Positions 37,983 to 49,000 of a DNA stretch of 64,000 nucleotides are shown here, piece by piece (the stretch's first letter is position 1; every line of letters begins with the position of its first letter). The notes beneath the pieces were generated by a model. That model was not told where the DNA came from, did no database searches, and saw nothing but the letters and a program-made list of their open reading frames with translations. The stretch lies in assembly GCA_000499405.2 (NCBI GenBank), contig HG738140.1, forward strand, positions 14,385,113-14,449,112, read 5' to 3'. Origin of the DNA: Onchocerca volvulus. Its lineage: Eukaryota; Nematoda; Chromadorea; Rhabditida; Onchocercidae. The translations under genes were made by a program, and so were the position numbers.

Positions 37983-39142
37983 TTTTGTTCTCCTCAAGCC
38001 GTTATGACTTTTTAGAGAACGAAACCACGGATGATGTTTTAAAGACCACTCACCTATATAATATTTCTCGAAATCTTATTATAATCAAGATTTTTACGAC
38101 AAAAAAAATTCCGATTGTTAAGACTTGCAACAATTAGATGTCTAAGAATACACAAATGAATAAAATCATTTATTCTTAATACCATTTAGAACCATTGTTA
38201 GCTTTGGATGCTCTTATTTATTTCAGCATTTTTATACTTAATATATTGTAATTTGTTGAAAAACCTTGTTTATAAATTTTTATTCAACCGAACGCCTCGT
38301 AAGTTATAACGTGAAAACATGAATACTTGGAGATTTCGGAATTCATTCATATTCATGTCGTCTTTGAATAAACTATTGATTAAACATTCCAAGGAAATAT
38401 TTGTCAAACAATACTGTTTTCTAAACATTTAAAGAAATAATTCTCCATTGTACTGGTTTGATTTTTACAGTATTTATAGAAAAAGATTTCAATATTTATA
38501 AATAAAGGATTTCAACTGAATTCAGAAAACATGAGTTTTTTTAAAGGCTAAAGTGGCTCATGCTACGATTCCGTTATTCGGGAATTGAAAGTTATAGGAG
38601 ATGTAAATGCTCTAAAAGTGTTCAAAACATTTTTCTCATGCAAACTTAGATTTGCTTAGAAAATAATTGAATTCTGGGATAACCAGTTTTAACGAAATCT
38701 TAAATTAGATTTCATAATACAAAACTTTAATTTAGGGAGATGACAATGTAGGAAAAAAAAGGTCTTGGAGATATGTTAGAATTTGGTAATATAAAGTTTC
38801 CATTTAGAGGAATAATTATTTGTGAGAAATTTAAAAATTACCTTATGAATTTGAAATTAATGGTAATTCCGCTATCTTGGAATAAGAGCTTCATATTTAG
38901 GTCGCATTTGTAATTGGTTAGATTTATCCAAGAATTAAATTTAGTTAACAAAGAGTACACTTTTTCAAGTGAAAAAAGAAGAAAAACTTGCGAAGAAGCT
39001 TAAGGAATTTGAAATAAATATAGCGCTCAACAATGTTAAGCAACTTATTATCTACCAATACACGCAAATAAAAAAAAAAAAAGAGAAATATGAAAGGTTA
39101 ACATCTACAATCCTAACTTTTAAAAACTAAATACAAGTTTGT
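37983..39142. other. Convergent intergenic interval (HLCS / NDUFB5)
   Basis: 3' flanks of two convergent genes. AT-rich, with no convincing open frame. AATAAA at 38159-38164 (GAATAAAATC) is a plausible HLCS poly(A) signal. Confidence 0.55.
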
Positions 39143-40901
39143 CTAAAATTCGGAAGGTTGATTTTTCATTCGATCTGCAATCCATTTTCCATAATCAGTC
39201 CAAGCGGCTGAAACTGGCTCATACCACCATGCTTTATAGTCCCAGCGTTCACCTTGCAAATGCTCGACGCGTTGTTCGATTTTCCTGAAACGACAAAAAT
39301 AGATATATAACAATCATACTTGCTTTTACAAATTCTACTGAGATAAAAAAACAAAAACACTAAAAAAAAGAACAAACCTCCATCTGCTCAAGATATTTGC
39401 TTTCTCGAAATATGCAAGATTACGTTCATACTGTTCAATATCTGATGGACAGAGATATTTCGCGGCCCACTGTTTCAGCTTCGTTCTTTCAAACTGCCAG
39501 TAATGAACGGCGGATCCATCAGTTGGCAAATCTTGTAATTCACAAGGTCCTGCAATGCAGTATTTTTCCAGAAGTAAAAATCTTTGCAAAGCTAGATCAT
39601 GTAGATTTCAGCCACAGTAATCATAATTACTACAGCATGGGATAATTTATAGAAAGACTGATATAGAGAAAAGATTTGTATTGAAAAAATTAAATTTGAA
39701 TAATGTTATGAACAAATTACCATATACGATATGGATAAATCCAAGGAGCAAAATCATCGGCATTATGCCAAGGCCAACCACATAGAAATGAGCGACATCT
39801 TTACAACGATTGAAATAAAGCACTGATGGACGTCTATAGAAAACCCGATCTGATGAAAATCTTGCTGGTGAAACTGAAATATTTTACAATAAGTCAAAAT
39901 AATATATTAACTGCAAAGCAATTTATAATAACCAGACATAAATTCGAAACTGAATATCTTTTTTTTAATATAGATAAATCAACGAAAACGGTAGTTGAAT
40001 TTAACAAAATCCCACACAAGAATTTAAAGCTTGAATCCAAATAATTTTTTTATCAGTGGCATCAACTCGTTTGAAAGGAAATACTAGAATTTGCTACTAC
40101 TACGTATCATTTTAAGAATGTGAAAATAGATACTTAATTGAAATACAAAATCTCATTACAAAGTGGTTTATGTTTCAGAGAGCAGGAAAATTGTTCTGTG
40201 TTCATAACTACGGATAAATTATTCGATGGGAAAGTCCAAGATTTAATCGAGAATTCAAAAAGAACTAAGTTACTAGTCAAAAAACTTCTAAAGAAGTGCA
40301 AAAGCTATTGAAAGGGATATGAAGCAGAATCAATATCATAGGAACTAAGTTTATCGACATAATCATTTTATGCATACTAATGCTAACTTATGCACACTTA
40401 TAATTGCGTATTACCCAAATCATCCTTACCATATTGTCACTTAGTTAGCCATAATTATGCTAACCACTCATATTCACTCCAAATTATGTATTTATAACCT
40501 AATTAAAAACACTATATAACAAAATTCCCATACAAGAATTTAAAATTTGAATCCAAATAATTGATTTGCTTATCAATGACACCAATGCCGTTCGGGAAGA
40601 AATGGTGGATATATAATTTAAAAAAAAAAAAAAAAAATTGTTGTCTGCAACACATATAGAGCAATAATCATATAACACTAATTTTTCTTTCTTTTTCTCC
40701 ATTTGTTTACATACTTATGTTCATACTTATTTACTCACATAAATTATCTGTGCATAAAACACACATACAGAAACACTCTCTAAACCATTTATTGTTATCG
40801 AAACAATATAACAGTAAGAATGTACAAATTACATGGAACTTACTGATTAATCGCGTAGAACAAAGCCAGTTAACTTTTGCGAGTTTACTGAAAACTACCA
40901 T
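39143..40901 (-). CDS. NDUFB5: NDUFB5 (SGDH), mitochondrial complex I accessory subunit
   Basis: Single-pass inner-membrane accessory subunit of NADH:ubiquinone oxidoreductase. Four minus-strand exons, 40844-40901, 39721-39873, 39378-39549 and 39143-39284, join in phase (1, 1, 2) to give 174 aa, the usual size. The start MVVFSKLAKVNWLCSTRLI is basic and hydrophobic, fitting a mitochondrial presequence. RPSVLYFNRCKDVAHFYVV leads into the membrane segment (MPMILLLGFIHIVYG). The conserved soluble part follows: PCELQDLPTDGSAVHYWQFE, IEQYERNLAYFEKA, then WDYKAWWYEP. A GTG codon 21 bp upstream is in frame, but an earlier in-frame TAA limits any extension. Identification rests on overall pattern with animal NDUFB5. 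Confidence 0.92.
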
Positions 40902-41213
40902 CAGTGTCTTTACACGTGACACTATGTTGTGACCACTTTATGCCACAAACTAAAAAAAAAAAAACTTTGCCAAGCACCAAAAAAAACATATGCACTACAC
41001 TTATAGACAGCGAAAATGCAAAGACATATATATTTGTAATATGCCATATTTAAAGACATTTTATTATTTTTGCTCTTGTTTCGAAAAAAAAAAAATAAAA
41101 TTGGTGCTTTAACCTGAAAAATGATCAGAAATGATAAATCAAAATTTCGGCTTTTACAATAATTCAAAGAAATTGATTTAAATATAAAGTGTTAGTTTTA
41201 CAGTTGAATGGAA

Positions 41214-41595
41214 TTAAAAAAGAAATCAGTCTGAAAAGTACGCGACATCGATAAATGAATTTAGATATTAGCTAAAGTTAAATCAAAAATTGGATAAAAA
41301 TTCAATAATTAATTAAAAATTTGTAACCTAATTTGGATATTAATTGAAGTTGGTCGAGTTATTTGAAAAATGGGGCTAATAAATTTATTTCAAAATGAAC
41401 TGCAATTTAAAAAACTCATTAATTGTTAATTTAAAGTGGGAAATTTAAAGTAAACGTCGTTCGAAATTTCCCACTTCTGGTCTGTACATCTGATTCATTA
41501 AAAGCAAGACCTTATTTTTATAAAGTTAGACAAATGTAATTAAAAAAGGAATCAGTCTGAAAAGTATGCGACATCGACAAATGAATTTAGAAATA
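41214..41595. repeat. Diverged direct repeat, copies about 325 bp apart
   Basis: Copies at about 41214-41270 and 41537-41595 share AATCAGTCTGAAAAGTA, GCGACATCGA and AAATGAATTTAGA with a few substitutions. No coding content and no recognised family. Confidence 0.8.
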
Positions 41596-41824
41596 TCTGA
41601 ATAAAAATCTCTAATATCTAATTCAAAAAATCTGAAAGAAAAAGAATTTAAAAATCTGAAATCTATTAATGTATATGCAAGTAAATAATTTCAAATTTAC
41701 ATTCTAATGCATGTTTTTTCTACTAGCGCAGTGTTTTTCCATAAATCTAATTTATTTAGCATTGAAAGAAATTTTCTGCAAAATGATATAATCCAAATTT
41801 CAACTTCGACTTCAATCTCAAGTG

Positions 41825-42040
41825 AATCCCCCCCTCCCCCATCCCAAACAGCAAATAGCCCAAAGCCGATAGCAACCTAGAAGATAATCTACGAAGGCAT
41901 ATCGCATATGGGTGACCAGAATTAACGCGGCCGGAGACCTGTTATTGGAATTTATTGCTATATTTGAATAGAAAATCATAGGAGTGGTTTCGAGAAATCC
42001 CGGGGGGAGGGGCGATGTGGTGCGGGGAGGAAGATTAAAA
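41825..42040. other. GC-rich island flanked by C-runs and G-runs
   Basis: Markedly richer in G+C than everything around it. The left edge has C7 T C5 (41827-41839); the right edge has runs GGGGGG, GGGG and GGGG within 42001-42030. Between them lies a CGCGGCCGGAG core at 41928. An open frame runs through on the minus strand (41818-42048), but nothing in it is a recognised domain. I could not identify it as an RNA gene or a known element. Confidence 0.6.
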
Positions 42041-42762
42041 AGTAGCATGATGGAAGTTTAGAATTGATTTGCTAGGAAGAAGCTGTAACTGTTTTTTTTT
42101 TACTTTTTTAGTGACGGATGTTATTTGTAACTGAAGGAAGTACAAAATTTCAAAAATAGATCGACTTTGGAAGGCTCATGATGACTTCTGGCATTTCTCG
42201 GGTCAAAAGAGAATGACATGGATTAATATTCATCTTAATTGACTTTTTTTTACTGTTACCGCAAAATTCATTTCTTTGTCAAACTCATCTTTCTTCTCTA
42301 CCTTTTCTTTTTTTCTCTTTTAATTTAAAGAGAATGTTTTCGATTACATAATGAATATGGATTTTCTCCTAAAAGATAATTTCAATAAAGTTTAGTAATA
42401 ATTTAAAAAAAAAAAATTGTAAATTATTGTTGAAATATTAGAGCCCTGTCATAATAGATTTGTCTATTTAAAAAAAAAAAAAAAAAAAAAGAATGAAAAA
42501 ACAAAATTGAAAAAAAAAAGATTTCAGTTGGGTTTAAATCAATAATTTTAAATCCAAGCAAACAATAAGTAACAGCAAGAAATTAAATAATTAAACTATG
42601 GAATTAGGCTTTGAAAAATTTCATCAATGATTGCAATTTTCGAATGATTTAGGCGGGAAAGACATTTTAAGATTTTGTTGAAATTTTTATTTAAAGTTTA
42701 AATTTCGAATTTCAAGATAAGATAGGGTTATATAGAATTTATAAAATTCGGAAGAAAAAGAG

Positions 42763-43230
42763 TTTATTGTGATTGTTTCATATTAAGAATCAATGTGTAA
42801 GTCAATAATTTTTCGAAAATTTTATTCATACAAGCAAAATCAACATTTATAAATCTATTCATAATTAGCTATAATAAGTCATAAATAATAAACAGTGATA
42901 AATGAGTAAATGAATGAATAGGCAATGATAAGGATAAGATGTATATCAGTTATCATAACAAGTGATAAACGATGTGATCCATGCGGATTAATATAATCAT
43001 TAAATGAGAAATCATTTTTAATTTTCACTAATTGATACAGCTTCGTTCTTCATCCGGAAATTTGAATTGCATGTTCAATACTCCGGCATCAAACCATTGC
43101 TTCACATTACTCGAACGAGTAACATAATCACTTGGGATACCCAGAACAACTTTCCTTTGACAAGGCTAGAAAATTTGTTGTGATTGTTTCATATTAAGAA
43201 TCAGTATGGAAATTAATAATTTTCCAAAAC
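42763..43230. repeat. About 60-bp direct repeat flanking the last TTR exon
   Basis: The block TGTGATTGTTTCATATTAAG and about 40 following bases occur at 42763-42820 (downstream of the gene) and again at 43176-43230 (in its last intron), about 410 bp apart. The last TTR exon lies between the copies, which could reflect a past local duplication. Confidence 0.8.
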
Positions 43231-44099
43231 TCAATCTCGATCAGTTTTCATAATATGTTTTATAAAGCATATAATGATAAGATTCATGATACGAAATGAT
43301 ACAATAAGATAATATGATCATAATCTCAGAAAAAGCAAATAGTGTTGAAGGAATGATTGTATTGTCGAGAGTGTCGAGAATGTCAACAAATTCAAACAAA
43401 TCGACAAAAGTTATGCCTCATTTATGATATATCTGACTAGAAATCATCGATAATTTCAATATTGATATAACGTTTGTCTAACCTTGATCCCATCATCGCA
43501 ATCATGATAAATTTTCAAGACAACATCCATCCCAAATATTGATCCAACGCCGCCTTGTAACTCATAACTTCCATCTGCTTTCGTTTTCATTGCTGCTAAT
43601 TGATCATCCGTACCTTAGAAGTGTTAAAGTAAAAGCTATCATTATAATAACTATACTATTTTTTATTTATATTACAATTGCGAAATTTTGATTTGTAAAA
43701 TGTTGATACTTTTAATCATTTTTAGAAAAAAAATTAAATAATAAGACAAATGGAAAATGTTATCTGCAGATACACTCCAATTCAATTTACGCTAATTTAT
43801 CAAAAAAAAAAAAAAAAGAAAGAAAAAAGAAAAGAAAAAGAAATCAGCTAAACTAATTTAAAAAAGAAGCCAGTTTTTGTCGAAAATTTCGACAATAATT
43901 GCATATGAAATAATAGATGTTCATATAACTGACCAATTTTATTTTTATTCCACAGTTTTATCTGCGTATTTGACAAACTTTGATTGCCACACATAAGACG
44001 ACCCCTGACACCAACAGATTGTTGTCGAAAGCCAATAACTGTTGATTGTAAATAGCATAAGGTGAAAAATAGGAATGCAAAAATACTTTTTCCTTGCAT
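43028..44099 (-). CDS. ttr: Transthyretin-like (TTR) family secreted protein
   Basis: Nematode-specific TTR-52-type family, usually secreted. Three minus-strand exons, 43934-44099, 43483-43613 and 43028-43165, join in phase 1 then 0 to give 144 aa, the normal family length. The signal peptide is [20 protein letters not shown] with likely cleavage after VIG. The family hallmark [11 protein letters not shown] opens the mature protein. [12 protein letters not shown] and [16 protein letters not shown] follow, and the end is DEERSCIN. Four cysteines (LMCGN, YHDCDD, KPCQRK, RSCIN) match the conserved two-disulfide pattern. The member number within this large family cannot be assigned. Family members include excretory-secretory products and, in C. 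elegans, phagocytosis bridging factors; the role here is unknown. Confidence 0.95.
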
Positions 44100-46081
44100 A
44101 TCTTTCTACAAAAATGTGTTAAAATCAAAAATTATAATTTAATCAGCAAATTGTTCAAATATTATTTCCTTAAGAAATATGCAAAATTTTTCATGATAAT
44201 GTCTATTTTTTGATCGAAAATCATTATTATAGAAAATTATGATAATATCAGCGGCGAGCAATTATTTGACCTACTGAAATGACACCAAAAACTTTCACCA
44301 TTGAATGGATGAAAAAAGAAAAAATTTATTATGAAATCTATTGATTAATTTGAACTAACTAGCTCGGTTTGAATGATTAGACTGATTGAATTGATTATTA
44401 GGTAAAAATGTATTAAAGCAATAAATGAAAACAATTGATGGCGATAAATTTTGAAGTTTTTCACGATTTTGTATTGATTGATTAGTTGATCAAAATAGAA
44501 ATCGATTGTTATGATTTTTATCCTTCACCACATATTGTTCTTTAATTTTTCAAGTAAAAGAAAATTTAAAGCTGATTAAAATTATAATTGTCATTCCTAC
44601 ATTTGTTGATCCCTTTCAATTACTATAATACTTTTTCTTTGTTCTACTAGAGTGATATTTAAATTGTGCTTGAAATTTGAAGGAAAAAAAAAAAGAAATG
44701 AAAATTAAAAAGAAATTGAGATTTTGTGTGAAATAATTAGATTTATTTGCTATAAATCGATAATTATTTATTAAAATTAATAATAATGAATTATAACTTG
44801 AGCATTTTTGATATGGAAAAGCGAAAGGTTTTGAAAGATGATAGATCAAATTCATGATGACAACTATCAAAATTATACGTAGCGACTATTTATAGTAAAA
44901 TCTTGCATTCATAGTTTGTCAACGCCCAAATGAGTCACATGTATTTATTTTAAACAAGTTTTTTTTTTCCTTTCTTTACGAGATTGAACAAATGGAAATC
45001 ATAAAATTTAAAGCCGTTATTCTGCATAAATTTTATTTCAACTCATTTTTTCCCTCAAATTTTTATTGATTTTTACATGGAAATTTGAAATGCTTGCAGT
45101 GAAAGCTTCAAGTTAGAATATGTGAAAAGCATCGAAAATATATATTTAAATCAAAAATGCAAGGGACTTTTCGTAGGATATTTAATCGATCGAGCAGGAT
45201 TAAAAATCAGGAAAAATAGTGAACTATTGGACGACTTGATGAGCATTTGGGATTAAAAACGGGATTTTCTTTTATTTTTTAGGAGGAATGACGAGGGAGA
45301 AAAGAATCGCAAATGAACACAGTGTTGTTTATTTCGCAATGTTCCTACTTGATTTTAAGAAAAATGTATTCCGTTACTAGTTGATTTTAATAAATTCAAA
45401 GATTAAATTAAATTTGGATTTAACATTAAAAACATGTTGTGTAATTATTTATAAAATTTTCAACTTTCGAAAAATATTTATCGATTTTACGTGTACAGAT
45501 TTACGTTATGGTTATGTAATTAAGTGACTTGAAATGGTGATATTTGATAATAAGCAAGAACTAAGTTGAATATCATGTTGGAATTATCTGTCCGACCATT
45601 CATCTTGATTCACTCCATTGTCAGGTTGATAGTTAGAAATATGAATTGTCTACTTGTTTTCCAATTTTGTTTGCTTTTAGCTTTTCAGTTTTATCTAGCA
45701 TCCAATAACATTTCTTGCATATAGAACCAACTTGATGAAATAACTATTTTGTTACTCGTTTAGCATTACTCAAAATTCTCAGTGATTTTTTCCGTATTTT
45801 ATTTCTTTTGACTTTTTTTTTTATTTGGAGCATTTCTGATAATTTTTTTTTTTTTTTTAAATCGTGCTTGCTTTATCTTTTGAAGCTTGTAATGAGCTAA
45901 TAATGATCAGATTGTTTCAAATTGCTAGCACTTTTTTATCACTCATCTATATACCAATGATTTCAGTAATAGTAATATTATTGAAATGACAGAAATAGGA
46001 CGGATTTTTTTGCATTGTTAGGCCGAAAAAATTGAATATTACAAATCAAAAAAAAAAGTTAGCAAATCAGCAGATTTTCAG
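44100..46081. other. Intergenic between TTR and Tubby genes
   Basis: Both neighbours are on the minus strand, so this should contain the TTR promoter and the Tubby 3' UTR. AT-rich; the open frame 44616-44870 (minus) is low-complexity. Nothing else recognisable. Confidence 0.55.
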
Positions 46082-49000
46082 TTATTCACAGGCAATTTTC
46101 CCATGAAAACTGGTCATAGCGATACCGAAAGCCTGTAATGCCGATAGTGGATAGCGAAAATCCATCGTAAATACATCATAATCGATTCGACCAAACTGCA
46201 TGATGATATATTTGGCTAGAAAGAAGATGAAAAAATTGATATATGTTGTAATCGATCAAATTGCATATGATAAATAAAAAATTATATATATATACAAGTC
46301 TCGCGATTAACTCAGTTTAACATGTATTTATCAAATTTGAAATTCTATACTTTATTTCAGTTTTTGGCTTTTTTTGTTCAAAATGAAAGTAAAAATTAAA
46401 AATATTTACGGTCAACGTCATGGATGATTTGAAAGTTTTTGATTGATGGCTGAGTAACGCGACCATGAAAATTAAGGACGTATGATTGGGTTTCTGCAAA
46501 ATTTTTTACTGAGATTAAAGAATAGTTTTGTCGAGAGTTAAGCATTTTTAGCTCTCATTTCAAAATAATAGGATCAAAATTTTAATCGAATTGTTCACAA
46601 AAAAAAAAAAACCTTCGTTCCAAGAAGGACTTTTGTTATGTAAAGCGATCAAATCATGCGCTTTTCGATTTTTCCACTTCTCCAGAATAGAGTCCTTTTC
46701 CTCAAAAATTAAACTTTTCGCAAAAAAAAGAAAAAAGAAAAAAGAAAACTTTAATTATCAATAATTTTCCGTAAATTTTGATGCTAAATGAAAGAATTCG
46801 AAAATTTCAACAATTTACTGAAATTGATTTCCTCGAAATTAAATTCGAACACTAGTTAATCTGATAATTTAGGCAATTCTTAAAACTAACTAGTAAAGGT
46901 CGAATTATTTGACGTCGATAATTTTCAGGATCACAAATGCCAGGTATTAAAACAGTCATTTTGCGCGGACCTTTGAAACCAAAGACATTAGTATCCTAAA
47001 ATTACAATTTAACTTCTTGCATTAGAAATGTAGGTTTTTGCACACAAACAATGTGCAAATTAATAGAAAGAAATAATTTGATTCAGATTACAAATATGAC
47101 TCATAATTTTTTCAATTTCCCTTTTGTTTGAAATTTTTTGCCTTTTCATGACATTTTCTCATAATTTTTGCATTTTAATCTAATAAATAAATGTATTCCA
47201 TTTATATTTATTTTCATGAAATGTAAAAATTTGAGGAGAATTTTCAGAATCTAAAAATCTAAATAGGTAAAAATGTAAATCTTCGTTGCTGTTACTTCTC
47301 ACATAACTTTGCAAGTTCTTACCAATTGCTTTCAAATTTAGGTATAACCTTGCATTCGAATAGGCGCATCTTTTTTTTTCTAGATATATCTAATTTTCTT
47401 TAAAACCTATCACACCATGATAAGTAAAAGTAATTGAGCGTACACCGATTGACTTGAAATTTTCATACAACATTGTATTCGAATAGGCGCCTCTTTTTAT
47501 ACAGATAAGGTACGTAATTTAAACTTTTCGTTTATTTTTTGATTTATGAGGAATGTATAATGAATTGTCTCCTTCAAGCAATTTATGGATAACCTCTCTG
47601 ATTTCTAATTTAGGTGTGTCTTCAATTGCCACTTTGTCGTAAATGTTCATTTTCATTTTGACACAACGTTTCAAATTTTTTTCTATTCAGCCGAGATGTG
47701 CAATCAGACTTCATGGTGCACGTTTGCGAGCAGGCGATGATGTTCTACAGCTTTAGATCTGCTTCGGTCTCAAAACAATGTACGCGAAAGGCTGAGAGTG
47801 GCTGAATTACGCGATTATAATTACCTTACATTCCGGTATACTCATCTGATGATTATAATTTGACCCGCAAATTCTCATCTGTACTATTGCAAGACTCTGA
47901 AATTTAATGGAGAAGCAAAAGGAATGTGTTGTGCCGCCAGAAAAATTAAACTTCCTCAACTTGGAGAACCACCAAAACCATTAAAAACTTTGTTTGCCGA
48001 ATATATTGTCAAGTCATTGTATTTCCTATCTAACATCAAGAAATATAATTCTTGCTTCTTAAATGATATCGTTCGGTCAGAAATCATAAAAACTCATTTC
48101 ATGCCAACTTTCAAAGTGAAAGGGCAAATTTGTCATAAAGTCGGTTTTCTGCTCTCGTTCCCAGATGATCAACATAAATTTCTACATATATACAAATCTG
48201 CAATTGAATGCACGCTGCAGAATTTATATCGATATAAGACGGTCCACTGTTTCACAACTGCAACAGTTTCTTCATGAAAATAAAATAATTTAATGCGTAT
48301 GTTCAAAACAGCTATTGACATGACGCCATCTGATACAACAAGTTATTCATGCTGATGAAATGCTTGCTACAGAACATGTGCGAAGATTCAATGCTCCAAC
48401 CATAGACGAAATGGCAATTGTTATAGTCGGAGATCAACTTGGAGATATTGTATTCATCGGAGAAATGATCAACTGAAAAAAGTTGCAAAAACTCATCGAT
48501 GGTACCATACTCTGCATATGTCCAATCATTCTTTGGGACAGTGCTGATGATATCATTCAACATTAAGATGATAAATTCATCAATACCGAAGAAACAAAGA
48601 AGAAATGCAATGCGATGAACTATTATTTATACTGATAAATGATTCAAGAGAATGAAGACATTTTGAAATGCCGTCAGTTGTTTCACCAATATACCGTAGA
48701 TATGTATATAAAGATCGGAAGAGAATTTCTGTTATTCATCCTTTTGAATCAGACTAAACTTCGCTCTAAAGAATACATTCATTTGCAAGATTCAGTTATA
48801 AATGACGGTAATACAACTAACGTTGGAAGACTATTTTTCCATTTTTATATACTCATATGTAGGCAGTCTAGGTCATATGTATGAGCACGCACAATATTAT
48901 TCATTACATTCATATGCAATTCAGCTTGCAATGATATGCAAAATCTCTTACTTTCTGGACAATCGCTGATGGATAGGCATGACATCATGTATTTTCAAAC

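Larger units (their letters stand above)
40902..43027. other. Intergenic between NDUFB5 and the TTR gene, with repeats
   Basis: Contains the NDUFB5 promoter (minus strand) and the 3' flank of the TTR gene. Visible structure: a diverged direct repeat near 41214 and 41537, A-rich runs at 42470-42490, a GC-rich island at 41825-42040, and the first copy of a repeat shared with the TTR intron at 42763. No supported coding exon. Confidence 0.6.

Noticed and set aside
41928..42010. tRNA-like or rRNA-like gene in the GC-rich island
   Set aside because: No A/B box pair or cloverleaf could be traced.
47924..48277. 117-codon frame as an independent host gene
   Set aside because: Its sequence is the N-terminal part of a Helitron protein and continues into broken helicase segments.
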